From Convivina praedatoris (lineage in GTDB: Bacteria; Bacillota; Bacilli; Lactobacillales; Lactobacillaceae): 64,000 bases of DNA. This document shows, one piece after another, positions 36,329 to 44,532 of this stretch (within the stretch, counting starts at the first letter, position 1; every line of letters starts with the position of its first letter). The stretch is taken from NCBI RefSeq assembly GCF_933208505.1, contig NZ_CAKOEU010000007.1. One strand, written 5' to 3'. The translations under genes were made by a program, and so were the position numbers. The notes beneath the pieces were generated by a model. It worked only from the letters and a program-made list of their open reading frames with translations. It was not told the origin of the DNA and did not search any database.

Positions 36329-36543
36329 AATAAAACCCCTAATTTAATCTTGTCTACGTGATTTTATAATTAATTATAACTAATAAATATTTTTATCCTT
36401 AAAATAAGCATATGATTCTATATTAAAATAGTAGACATAGTGATCATTGAAAAGAGGAAATGTAAAACTAATTGCCTTTGACTTCGTTTTGCAAACTCAT
36501 GGCTACGAATTATACAATCGAAAATAGAGGAAATTAAAAAAAT

Positions 36544-36900
36544 ATGAACACATCCAATATCAACGTAACTTCTGGAATCATACTCCTTGTACGATTCTTA
36601 TTAGAAATAATCACAGTCATAGGTATTTTTATAGGAACTTTTTTAGGTCACCAGTTAGCATATAAAATTGGCTTTTTCCTTCTAAGTATTATGATTGTTA
36701 TCGTCTGGTCAAAATATGGAGCTCCAAAATCTCCAGTTAGATTACACGGTACTAAAAAATTAATATTAGAGGTTAGTATGTATATGATCGGGACAATTAG
36801 CTTTTATATTATCTTTGGAATGAAGATGGGGCTATATTATCCAATAATTGCTTTTACTGATCTAGGATTACTGTATTTACTAAAGCTCCAAAATTACTAG
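36544..36900 (+). CDS. YrdB/DUF2568 family membrane protein
   Basis: 118 residues with four helices. The DUF2568 signature VWSKYGAPKSPVRLHGTKKL lies between helices 2 and 3; LLVRFLLEIITVIGIF opens the protein. Function of the family is unknown. AGAGGAAAT precedes the ATG. Very AT-rich codon use. Followed by a strong terminator and then structured RNA copy 2. Confidence 0.82.
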   Translation: MNTSNINVTSGIILLVRFLLEIITVIGIFIGTFLGHQLAYKIGFFLLSIMIVIVWSKYGAPKSPVRLHGTKKLILEVSMYMIGTISFYIIFGMKMGLYYPIIAFTDLGLLYLLKLQNY

Positions 36901-36944
36901 GTAACATAATGATTATAATTATCAGTAATTATGTTGATTATATT

Positions 36945-36981
36945 AAAAAGACACGTAAATTAAGTTTTACGTGTCTTTTAC
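36945..36981 (+). terminator. Intrinsic terminator
   Basis: AAAAAGACACGTAAA-ttaag-TTTTACGTGTCTTTTA after the DUF2568 gene. Confidence 0.9.
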
Positions 36982-37039
36982 TTTGCCATCCTTTACTTCG
37001 TTGTGGGACGTCATCCTAACAGAGCTAAACACGATACAG

Positions 37040-37353
37040 ACGTGTAATCGTCAGAGGGGGTGCAAGTTCCGCTCAAACCACGTCCGAACCTTGAGCTAAA
37101 TAGATGTTCTATTTAGGTACGATCAAGGGGGCAATGAATAATTGGAATATGGGTCAGATCGCCCTGCAAGTGAACGGCAAAAGGATTGGCATGTAGATTA
37201 ACACCTATGTGGTTTAGAACGTTGTTAAAACGATTTTAAACGGTGTCTAACGTATCTTAGCCTTATAGATAAGGTTTTTCTATTGAGCAGACGATAGAAG
37301 AGTAAATAAGCGAATACGTGGATGATTGCAAACCCTTAAAAATAAGGGTTTCC
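37040..37353 (+). ncRNA. Structured RNA, copy 2 (novel repeat family)
   Basis: The better-folded of the two copies. Long-range closing stem ATCGTC (37047-37052) with GACGAT (37290-37295). Local stems: GCTCAA with TTGAGC, perfect CTAAATAG-atgtt-CTATTTAG, and a terminal AAACCCTTA-aaaa-TAAGGGTTT hairpin. Relative to copy 1 it has about 23 extra bases after GAATATGGGT and a different 3' arm (CTTAgccttatagaTAAG), so differences cluster in peripheral helices. No ORF with a ribosome binding site lies inside. It sits immediately upstream of the DUF262-HEPN gene pair. Confidence 0.68.
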
Positions 37354-37699
37354 TCTGCTCAAATCAAACTTGCTCCCCTTGTTGTTTGTTTCCCTTCTGA
37401 ATATTTGATATATATAATATCTAATAGCTGTTGGTATAAGTGGATGTAAAAACCATTATACTTTGTTACAGTGTATATTATAATGGGGAGGAGTATAGTA
37501 TTTCGGTTCTAATTGTAAGTCTTTATCTTTGACAGAATTTATAAAATTAAATTAGGAACTATGTTTTGATAAGATAAGCTAGATAATTCTTAGCTGTATC
37601 TTGTATGATTGCAAGCTCTTATTAAATTAGAGGTTTGTTTGCTTAGATTTGTTACTTCTTAGTTTTATATACAACAGATTATTTTATTGGAGGCTTTTT
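37354..37699 (+). other. Leader region of the DUF262 operon
   Basis: AT-rich stretch between RNA copy 2 and the DUF262 start. It holds a fragment of the RNA's 3' hairpin at about 37608 and presumably the operon promoter. I see no gene in it. Confidence 0.45.
37608..37645 (+). repeat. Third, partial copy of the structured RNA 3' end
   Basis: TATGATTGCAAGCTCTTATT followed by AAATTAGAGGTTTGTTTGCT aligns with the 3' hairpin of copy 2 (GATGATTGCAAACCCTTA through TAAGGGTTTCCTCTGCTC), with changes on both sides of the stem. It lies just before the DUF262 ribosome binding site. Confidence 0.5.
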
Positions 37700-38785
37700 A
37701 TGTCTAATGATTCTAGTTTAGATGTTTTACTTGATGATGAATATACGGATGATAGTGATGATTTATTTAGTATTTCTTCATATGGGGCAGATTTATCTGT
37801 TCGAGAACTTTCGAATATGCTTAAAGAGGGTGATTTAAAGAAACCTGATATTCAACGAAATTATGTTTGGAAAAAAATAGTTGCAGGTAGATTTATTGAA
37901 ACAATTTTGTTGGGTCTTCCTGTTCCAAGTATATTTCTTTCTAAAAATGAAGATTCTACTTTTTGGATTGTTGATGGTCTTCAAAGATTAACTACTCTTA
38001 GTGATTTTATTTCTGGGAAATTTGACGATGGTTCTTCTTTTAAATTACCATCTAGTATTAATCCGAGATGGGCTGATCATACTTTTCAAACGTTAACGGA
38101 ATCTGATCAACGGAAAATTAGAACAGCAACTATTCATGCAATTATTTTTAAGCAGGATTTACCCAAGGATAATGATACTAGCTTGTTTCAAATATTTGAA
38201 AGAATAAATACGGGTGGAATTAGATTGTCTGCACAGGAAATTAGAAATAGTATTTATCATAATTATATTAATGAGGAATTAATTACTCTTAATAAATTAG
38301 AAACATGGAAAAAAATTGTAGGGAAAAAATTGGAAGCAAGGATGCGTGACATTGAACTTATATTACGGTTTTTCCTTGTATTCGATTTGCGCGATGTTTC
38401 TATCGATGAAGCTTTTTCATTTTCTAGAGAGATGAATTTGTTTATGGATCTTAAAAGCGATAAATATGATCATTCTAGAAATCATATAAAAAAGACTTCA
38501 GAAATCTTTTCAGAAACTATGGAAGTTTTGTCAATGTATGATAAACCTTTTTCTAATCGGACTTGGCTTGAAAGTATAATATTTGATGCTATTTCAGTAG
38601 CTTTTGCTACTCAGATTGAAAAGGGTATTGATATTAATCTATCTGAGGATGATTTTAACAACAAAAAAAATCTTTTGGTAAGTGATGAAGGATTTCAAGA
38701 ATTAATGGCCAGTAGTCGTCGAACTAAATTTAATTTAGTTCAACAAAGACATTTAATTGCTTATCAGATATTTTTTGGGAGTTAA
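37700..38785 (+). CDS. DUF262 domain protein (ParB/GmrS-like)
   Basis: 361 residues; start at ATG after TTGGAGG (the frame extends upstream without a site). DUF262 motifs: IQRNYVWKK near residue 50 and IVDGLQRLTTL near 95, the ParB-like NTP-binding/nicking core found in GmrSD and related anti-phage enzymes. The remaining 200 residues are alpha-helical, and a classic DUF1524 HNH nuclease domain is not seen. The effector is more likely the HEPN gene two bases downstream. Base composition is clearly lower in GC than flanking core genes, pointing to horizontal gain. Confidence 0.85.
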   Translation: MSNDSSLDVLLDDEYTDDSDDLFSISSYGADLSVRELSNMLKEGDLKKPDIQRNYVWKKIVAGRFIETILLGLPVPSIFLSKNEDSTFWIVDGLQRLTTLSDFISGKFDDGSSFKLPSSINPRWADHTFQTLTESDQRKIRTATIHAIIFKQDLPKDNDTSLFQIFERINTGGIRLSAQEIRNSIYHNYINEELITLNKLETWKKIVGKKLEARMRDIELILRFFLVFDLRDVSIDEAFSFSREMNLFMDLKSDKYDHSRNHIKKTSEIFSETMEVLSMYDKPFSNRTWLESIIFDAISVAFATQIEKGIDINLSEDDFNNKKNLLVSDEGFQELMASSRRTKFNLVQQRHLIAYQIFFGS

Positions 38786-38787
38786 AA

Positions 38788-39458
38788 ATGCAGATTGATC
38801 ATGAATTTTCTGACTATGAAGTAATATTACAGAGATTAGATGATAAGAAAAAAAGTTGTTCATCCAATGATAGAAATAATTATTATGATAACTTTATTAA
38901 GGATATAAAAAAAATAGGATAATTTTTGAAAAAATTGCTGCGTATGAAATACTAATACGTGATAGTACTAAACCTGTGGCGGAAAAAATTGCAGATGAAC
39001 TGTTTTCTGCACAATTAGAATTAATAGTGATTAAGTGTGCAACACTGATTGAAACGAAAATAAAAAAAATGATCAATATTACTATATCTGAAAATATTAA
39101 TCGCTCTTTTATAAAAGAGCATATTAAATCTGTCGTTATAGATTCTAGGGGTAAAAACGTTCATATGCAGTATATTGTTGAATTGTTAACTAAAACATTT
39201 CATATTTTTGACGATGCAACGATGATTAAAGATAATATCAATACTTTTGTAAGTAAAAGTGGATACTTACGTAGCTATAACTATGCTGACTTTAACCTTG
39301 CTTTGAACACAATTAGGAATAATCGTAACCATGTTGCTCATAAAGGAATTATCGATCCAGGGACTAATATTACTACAATATTTCAATCATATTATCGTTC
39401 TATTATATTTATTGATAGTTTGGAATCAGTGTTAGCAAATAGAATGTCCGTGATTTGA
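38788..39458 (+). CDS. HEPN-domain RNase-like protein, frameshifted at A8 tract
   Basis: ATG lies two bases after the DUF262 stop. The first 44 codons (MQIDHEFSDYEVILQRL...) reach TAA at 38920. A run of eight A at 38907-38914 precedes it. With nine A the frame would read DIKKNRIIFEKIAAYEILIR and stay open to 39458, giving 223 residues. The main part matches the HEPN nuclease fold seen beside DUF262 genes (MAE_28990/RiboL-PSP-like). The RNase motif R-x4-H is present in IRNNRNHVAHKG. As a pair the genes resemble a defence or toxin-type module. The tract could allow phase variation or transcript slippage, or be a sequencing error. Confidence 0.7.
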
Positions 39459-39595
39459 TATTTTTTAAATATATATGTTCATCAGGGACTCACTACTTTG
39501 AGTATTAAAAATTATGATAATTAGTAAGAGAATATTTTTAGTATCATCTTATATTACATCACTCAACTTAACATAATGTGCCTTAATTAAAGCTA

Positions 39596-39636
39596 AAAGG
39601 CGTGATCCCCGTTTCTTCGGGATCACGCCTTTTTTA
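39596..39636. terminator. Strong intrinsic terminator
   Basis: AAAAGGCGTGATCCC-cgtttcttc-GGGATCACGCCTTTTTT, a 15-pair stem with both A- and T-tails, downstream of the HEPN gene. Confidence 0.93.
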
Positions 39637-39715
39637 TGTGAAAAGAGATTGCTCAATTGGCGTAAATAGGATTGGTACAGCTCTCAATAATCCCTTCCTA
39701 ACACCATTCCGCCTT

Positions 39716-39750
39716 TGTGAAATTAACTTCCATGAGAGTCATCATGAGAA
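39716..39750 (-). repeat. Remnant of the small membrane gene 3' end
   Basis: The minus strand reads SHDDSHGS-stop, nearly the same DNA as the tail (SHDDSHEG-stop) of the 65-aa gene at 42565-42762. No start or helix remains. It marks a past duplication across this island. Confidence 0.6.
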
Positions 39751-39802
39751 CGTTTAGAAACTTTTATTGATATTTTATGTAAAAAATATTAGAAGGAGCG
39801 AT

Positions 39803-40015
39803 ATGAAAAACCATATTCAAGAACTACGAAAATTATATAAATTGTCGCAAGATGAATTAGCCAAAAAGGCTTCTGTTACAAGACAAACTATCAATGCGAT
39901 TGAAAATGATAAATACGATCCCTCACTTTCATTAGCTTTTGAATTAGCAAGCGTTCTTCAAGTTCAAGTTCAAGAATTATTTGAATATACAAAAAAGGAT
40001 AATCATAATGTCTAA
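39803..40015 (+). CDS. XRE/Cro-type transcriptional regulator, 70 aa
   Basis: Start at ATG after AGAAGGAG (MKNHIQELRKL). Helix-turn-helix LSQDELAKKASVTRQTINAIENDKYDPSLSLAF, YozG-like. The stop overlaps the start of the membrane protein gene that follows, so the two are translated together. Probably a self-regulated pair; target unknown. Confidence 0.92.
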   Translation: MKNHIQELRKLYKLSQDELAKKASVTRQTINAIENDKYDPSLSLAFELASVLQVQVQELFEYTKKDNHNV

Positions 40016-40442
40016 AACAAAACAAACTATTCATACTACTTTTTGGTTTAATAACATTTGGCAAGGAACATTTGTGCTAACTGTTTTATTTGCTAATTTA
40101 AATTACTATAATTACGCCGTATTTACTGCTTTAATAAGCCTTCTTTTTATTTTTTGGGAGTCGCTTACTCTGAAAAGAAAATATAATGTGAAATTCGGTA
40201 ACAATATGTATCAGTCTAAGAACATACTCTACTTTATTTCAGACGAAAGAGATAAAGAGATTGCTTATAAAGTCCACACCAAATTGATAATTACTTACCA
40301 ATTCATAATTGCTGTAGCACTTATTTTTTCCACTAATTTCTTATACCAAAACCATCTACTATTCATCGTATGGATGGCACTTGCACTCTATATTCCAAAT
40401 ATTCAATATTATGTGTTATGGAACCGTTATGATAAAGACTAA
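40008..40442 (+). CDS. Membrane protein partner of XRE regulator, 144 aa
   Basis: ATG at 40008 lies inside the regulator's last codons, after AAAAAGGA. Four helices in two pairs. The central loop has FISDERDKEIAYKVHTK, the DERD(K/E)E motif typical of DUF2178/DUF3796-type membrane proteins encoded beside small XRE regulators. Whether it senses a signal for the regulator is unproven. Confidence 0.72.
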   Translation: MSKTKQTIHTTFWFNNIWQGTFVLTVLFANLNYYNYAVFTALISLLFIFWESLTLKRKYNVKFGNNMYQSKNILYFISDERDKEIAYKVHTKLIITYQFIIAVALIFSTNFLYQNHLLFIVWMALALYIPNIQYYVLWNRYDKD

Positions 40443-40558
40443 TATTGATAGCATTGCATTACGATATAAATATGCGTCAACAAAATAAAACATAAATTCC
40501 AGTAATGAAATGCCACATAATTATTAGACAAAGCCAATAATTATAAAAAGATTTTTTT

Positions 40559-40955
40559 GTGACCAAATATACTGCTAACTTTAAACTAACTTTTTTAGAC
40601 TATGCTCAAACAACTGCTTAGGCATTAATTCTGTAGCAGCCAATTTTAGTCTTTCATCTTCTCAAGTTCAAAGTTGGCGCCATATTTTTAATTCGCAAGA
40701 GGCCACCAGTCTGGCGCCTAAACCAAACAAAAAGCTAAAAATAGTCCTCTTAACGTTAAGTTGAGAAAGAACATTATGAAGCTGAAATGGCCAATTCGAA
40801 GGCTCAATTAACTCAAACAAAAATGGATCGAGATTTTTTAATGTTAGCACTACCGCAGGCAACTTATTATGATTGCTTAAAGTGGCAAAAAAACAAATGA
40901 CGACAAAACAATTAACAAGATAAACACCCTGAACTTAATCAGGTCATAAAGTATC
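40559..40955 (+). mobile_element. IS3-family insertion sequence remnant
   Basis: Broken frames on the + strand read VTKYTANFKLTFLDYAQTTA, then QVQSWRHIFNSQEATSLAPK (the helix-turn-helix and spacer of an IS3/IS150-type OrfA). Further on comes LPQATYYDWLKWQKNK, like the start of OrfB. Stops and frameshifts interrupt each part. There is no DDE core. I could not define terminal inverted repeats. It is an old, deleted element within the accessory island. Confidence 0.65.
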
Positions 40956-40959
40956 CTGA

Positions 40960-41445
40960 CTATTTGCTCTCTAAAGCCAATTTTTCGATAATCTCAGCAT
41001 GTTGAGGATATTTTTTTAGCAACTCTGATTTCGACATAATTTCAAAATCATCAAAAGTGAATCCAGGTGAGACCATACAACTCACTAAAGCATAATCATC
41101 GCCAGAATCTACAGAGGAGCCAAAAATAGAACCCTTTGGAACCACATATTGTAGTACTTCACCTTGGTCTACAGTAGTACCAATGTTGGTTACACGGTAC
41201 TGTCCATCAGGTAAAATTTCATGAACTTTCAAAGAAGACCCGCCATGAAAATACCAAACTTCATCGGAAGTTAATCGATGAAAATGTGATGGACTTTCTT
41301 CAGTTAACAAAAAATAAATATTGGTGTAAAGTGGCCGCTTTCTGTCCTCCAAATAGTCATTTGCAGGTGGCATTTCCTTATAAAATCTACCTTCTGGATG
41401 AGGAACAAGCTGAAGGTTTTTAATCCAGTACTCTTTGCTTTTCAT
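40960..41445 (-). CDS. DUF985 cupin-fold protein
   Basis: 161 residues; start at the ATG after AGGAAAGAG (MKSKEYWIKNL). The double-stranded beta-helix has the DUF985 pattern: LVPHPEGRFYKE, TNIYFLLTEESPSHFHRLTSDEVWYFHGG (His residues of the cupin metal site), and CMVSPGFTFDDFEI at the end. Proteins of this group may act as sugar epimerases or isomerases; the substrate is unknown. Single leftward gene. Confidence 0.88.
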   Translation of the reverse strand: MKSKEYWIKNLQLVPHPEGRFYKEMPPANDYLEDRKRPLYTNIYFLLTEESPSHFHRLTSDEVWYFHGGSSLKVHEILPDGQYRVTNIGTTVDQGEVLQYVVPKGSIFGSSVDSGDDYALVSCMVSPGFTFDDFEIMSKSELLKKYPQHAEIIEKLALESK

Positions 41446-41610
41446 GGTAATCTCTTTCCTATCATCTCTACTTTGCACAGCAATGTTAACATACTCAATA
41501 ATTTTAGTCTTTAATATGACTTATCGAAAAATCCCTAACAGAAATTAAAACAGCGGGTGAAGAGACTAATAGCTATTCTCAGTATACTTGAATAGTACCT
41601 TAATTTGAAA

Positions 41611-42102
41611 CTATAGCCCCGCTATTTTTCTTATTTTGTTTATCAGTAAATCCATACTAGAATCCGATTTTATAACCAGATCTTCTTCACTAAGTTTGTC
41701 CTGCTCCCGCCACCATTTTTGTAATATGCTTTCACCGAAAGAATGAGGTTTCTGTTTGTCATTTTTAACGGTTATTGAAAATGGCATATCTAAATAGATA
41801 GCGATTGCGTGTATATGCTGGCTACTTAACAACTCTGTAAGCATCTCTCCATAAACATCTTTTCTTAAGATACCTTCAATTACTGTAACCGGATAGTTCT
41901 TTAAACCATATTCAGCTAGTTCCTCTATCAATGATATGGCCGGATTATTATAATGATCGTGCGTATGGAGGATTTCTTTTCTAACAACATCTTGGTGAAT
42001 GACAAAACAATTTTTATGCTCTAATATTTTTTGTATACGTTCAGCCATCATTGTTTTCCCAGTAGCAGAGTTACCACGAATTATGACTAATAAATTTACC
42101 AA
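41611..42102 (-). CDS. P-loop kinase-like protein (AAA/zeta-type)
   Basis: 163 residues. Walker A GNSATGKT at residues about 10-17, then IHQDVVRKEILHTHDHYNNP, a substrate-binding helix as in small-molecule kinases and zeta-type proteins, VTVIEGILRK, and a mobile lid with KWWREQDKL. It belongs to the nucleoside/sugar kinase-like P-loop group; whether it phosphorylates a metabolite, an antibiotic or a cell-wall precursor cannot be told. No antitoxin partner is adjacent. Confidence 0.75.
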   Translation of the reverse strand: MVNLLVIIRGNSATGKTMMAERIQKILEHKNCFVIHQDVVRKEILHTHDHYNNPAISLIEELAEYGLKNYPVTVIEGILRKDVYGEMLTELLSSQHIHAIAIYLDMPFSITVKNDKQKPHSFGESILQKWWREQDKLSEEDLVIKSDSSMDLLINKIRKIAGL

Positions 42103-42564
42103 ATGCCAATCCTTTCAAAAACCAATTATTGTTTACAAAAATTAGCATAATCAATATAATCTAATTTTGTATCGCTAGTTTCCTTAAAAAGGTTAGTCTT
42201 GTTAACTTCATATCTAAGATTCTTACCGAGCGTGGATATCTCCATACACACGAGTAGGCGACTACCAAAAGAGGCTTTAGAAAAAAGCATACAATACTTT
42301 GATATAACTTCTACATTTTATTTTTTTACCCAATGTTCATCATTTTCTAGAAGTATAGAAAGTTTCGTTGAGTTTATCATTAAAAATGAGACCATATTTC
42401 TATCATAGTCGATATAATGGCCACTAATTAAAGGAAAAAAACGCCAACTCTATTAGTTATAGAGTTGGCGTTTTTTTTATTAAAGTGGGGGCTTGATTAA
42501 TTTTCAAAAATACTTTGATACAACTACCAAACTCGCTTTTTCAAGATATTTCTCTCCTGTGAAA
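42103..42564. other. Intergenic region with terminator
   Basis: AT-rich. A 69-codon open frame at 42199-42408 has no ribosome binding site or recognisable product. A strong terminator occupies 42434-42479. Confidence 0.5.
42434..42479. terminator. Bidirectional intrinsic terminator
   Basis: AAAAAACGCCAACTCT-attagttat-AGAGTTGGCGTTTTTTT. Confidence 0.92.
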
Positions 42565-42762
42565 TTACCCTTCATGAGAATCATCATGAGAGTTTTTCTT
42601 GGGCTTACGATCATCCAAAAGTCCTGATAGCACGACCACTCCAATAGTCACTGTAACCCCTTTTAAAAATTCAGGTGAATGAATGAAAAAAGCACTAATT
42701 ATCAAAAGGATAGTAAGCATAATTCTCACCATAAGATTTTGTTGCGGTAACCACTTTTTCAT
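42565..42762 (-). CDS. Small two-helix membrane protein, 65 aa
   Basis: Ribosome binding site AAGGAGATTAACG before ATG. Two helices (about 11-27 and 33-48), then a polar tail DDRKPKKNSHDDSHEG. Size and layout are holin-like or like bacteriocin-immunity proteins, but I recognise no family. It is 41 bases downstream of a 35-aa amphipathic peptide gene and probably shares its transcript. A copy of its last codons is found at 39716-39750. Confidence 0.6.
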   Translation of the reverse strand: MKKWLPQQNLMVRIMLTILLIISAFFIHSPEFLKGVTVTIGVVVLSGLLDDRKPKKNSHDDSHEG

Positions 42763-42803
42763 CGTTAATCTCCTTATAGGGGGCTTGTTGATCGCTTATA
42801 CCG

Positions 42804-42911
42804 TTAAATATTACTCTTTTTTTGATCATTGTCTCTATAGTCTTTTGCAACCTTATTACTTGAAAAAGCACCAATAATAGACTGAAACAAATTAATAATG
42901 AATTCAAACAT
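42804..42911 (-). CDS. Short amphipathic peptide, 35 aa
   Basis: ORF starting MFEFIINLFQSIIGAFSSNK, nine bases after a GGAGG site, and ending KKSNI-stop. The N-terminal 17 residues form a hydrophobic/amphipathic helix and the C-terminal half is charged. It resembles leaderless bacteriocins or small membrane-active toxins in size and pattern only. Followed by a two-helix protein that could be its immunity or export partner. Confidence 0.55.
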   Translation of the reverse strand: MFEFIINLFQSIIGAFSSNKVAKDYRDNDQKKSNI

Positions 42912-43053
42912 ATTTTGATAGCCTCCACTCCTCATTTTCTATCTTCATTATAGTTCATTGTCAAAAAATAATAATAAGGTTTTTAGGGCAATAAAAAAAC
43001 AGTCCCCCAAAATAAATAGGAAACTACTTTTATATATCTTTTATAAGTAAATT

Positions 43054-43575
43054 TTATCGCTGAACCGTGTAATCCTTAGGTTGCATATAATCAATTGGGT
43101 GAGCTCCAGTGTCTTCAGCCCCTAGGATAGTACCAACCCCAGCCGAATCCATCGTGCCAAATACTTCATGAATTTTTACTTGATTATCATCGACTTCATA
43201 TGTGATAACATCGTATCCTTTGGCGCCGATACCGCCACCAATGACCGTTTTATTGCCATTTTGACTTAATATTTTTTGATTATCACTCGGCCATTCGGCA
43301 CCAACCTTGGCTGCCAACTGTTGGGCTTCTGGTAAGCTAATCGGATTAGCTGTCTGACTAGACATTGCCGAACTACTTTGTTTCATTGACGATGAGGTAG
43401 ACGACGTGCTTTCCTGCTTAGCACTTGAACTGGTAGCACTGGAAGTCTTGGCAGTGGACTGCTGACTAGCCTGATTTCCCTTAGTTTTATGAGATTCATT
43501 ATTACCCACTAGCCAGAACCCACCTACAATAGCAACTAACACAAGTAAAATTATCAAAATCAATTTTTTCTTCAT
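43054..43575 (-). CDS. Secreted/anchored Ser-rich protein, 173 aa
   Basis: Start at the ATG (MKKKLILIIL) nine bases after GGAGG; the earlier in-frame ATG overlaps that site. Signal anchor to about residue 22, Ser/Thr/Gln linker to about 77, then a globular tail (ISLPEAQQLAAKVG, VIGGGIGAKGYDVITYEVDD, HPIDYMQPKDY). No lipobox. It is the third protein in the window with the anchor, Ser-linker, small domain layout. Function unknown. Confidence 0.72.
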   Translation of the reverse strand: MKKKLILIILLVLVAIVGGFWLVGNNESHKTKGNQASQQSTAKTSSATSSSAKQESTSSTSSSMKQSSSAMSSQTANPISLPEAQQLAAKVGAEWPSDNQKILSQNGNKTVIGGGIGAKGYDVITYEVDDNQVKIHEVFGTMDSAGVGTILGAEDTGAHPIDYMQPKDYTVQR

Positions 43576-43665
43576 TTTATTTTCCCTCCCCATTTATTTT
43601 CGCATAAAGTGAGCATAGACAGCCGAGGATTGTTAGTCACTTTTTATTTTATTAACTAATCTCTC

Positions 43666-44370
43666 TCAACTCTTGGCATAAATCGTCTTCAATGCGTTAA
43701 TATCACCAGCCGATAACTGCGTTAATCCTTGATCATAGGGATACATCACCGACAAACGACTTTGACTATGGTCCAAGCCCAACGCATGGCCCAGTTCGTG
43801 AATCGCAACTGAATTAGTAAATGATTGCTGATAGGTAGCATTCAGGTTAGCTGTGCCATGATTAATACTAGTTGTGCCAAGAATGCTAGTTTCTTTAATG
43901 ATTTCTGGTCCACCAAGACCTAATTCGACCGAATTTTGGCTTAAATTGTCAATTTGCTTATGATACACACCAAATTTAATCGTATTCTGTTGATTACTAC
44001 CTGTCCCAGCAATTAAATGTACTAACCCAGTTTGATTATAGACTTGCACAGCGTTTTCAAAGACGCGCTGAGCTGCTGCCGGCATATTATCCTCATAAGT
44101 ATAGTAATATGTATCAGATAAATTCGCGCCTTGGACAATCGATTCAACCGGTGTCTGATCTGCTGAAACGTTCTTCGAATCCGCTTGCGGAGTTGTGCTA
44201 GTGGCCTGTTGATGTTGTTCTATGGCTCGATTAATATTGTCCTTAACCGACATGGCGTAACCATTTAATTGTGTGAGTACAGCCTGACTCTGCTCAGGGT
44301 GATTTTGATACCAATTCCACCCAAGTAATAGGGCAATCATCAGAACTGCTAATTTAAATAATTTTTTCAA
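43666..44370 (-). CDS. Matrixin-like (M10) zinc metalloprotease
   Basis: 234 residues. N-terminal signal anchor (FKLAVLMIALLLGWNW), a linker, then a catalytic domain with the extended zinc motif HELGHALGLDH (His191, Glu192, His195, His201) and the Met-turn SVMYP. This places it in the metzincin/matrixin clan. It lacks C-terminal binding repeats and is short, like other lactobacillar matrixin-like proteins. It should act outside the membrane; the substrate is unknown. Confidence 0.9.
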   Translation of the reverse strand: MKKLFKLAVLMIALLLGWNWYQNHPEQSQAVLTQLNGYAMSVKDNINRAIEQHQQATSTTPQADSKNVSADQTPVESIVQGANLSDTYYYTYEDNMPAAAQRVFENAVQVYNQTGLVHLIAGTGSNQQNTIKFGVYHKQIDNLSQNSVELGLGGPEIIKETSILGTTSINHGTANLNATYQQSFTNSVAIHELGHALGLDHSQSRLSVMYPYDQGLTQLSAGDINALKTIYAKS

Positions 44371-44532
44371 GATATGAAATCCTTTACCATATATGCTGGA
44401 TTTAGAACCAATTATGCCATTTTGTTTTATTCTATACCGTGAAATTTAATATTATGTATAAATTATTACCTTTAAATTGTTATGATATTAGGGCAGGTTT
44501 GTTATCCCAATTATTTGAAAGGAATTACCGAC

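Larger units (their letters stand above)
39459..39802. other. Intergenic region with a gene-tail remnant
   Basis: Contains the HEPN operon terminator and a 35-base remnant of the small membrane gene tail also found at 42565. Nothing else recognised. Confidence 0.5.

Noticed and set aside
36430..36540. Short open stretch ending FVLQTHGYELYNRK before the DUF2568 gene
   Set aside because: Possibly the tail of a lost gene, but no start, site or family could be supported.
34414..37353. GOLLD or ROOL identity for the repeated RNA
   Set aside because: Those RNAs are about 500-800 nt; these copies are about 300 nt and I cannot align them from memory, so the class was left open.
40668..40862. 64-codon minus-strand ORF
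   Set aside because: Antisense to the IS3-family remnant, which is readable on the + strand.
42199..42408. 69-codon ORF
   Set aside because: No ribosome binding site, no plausible domain, and it lies in a decayed AT-rich gap.
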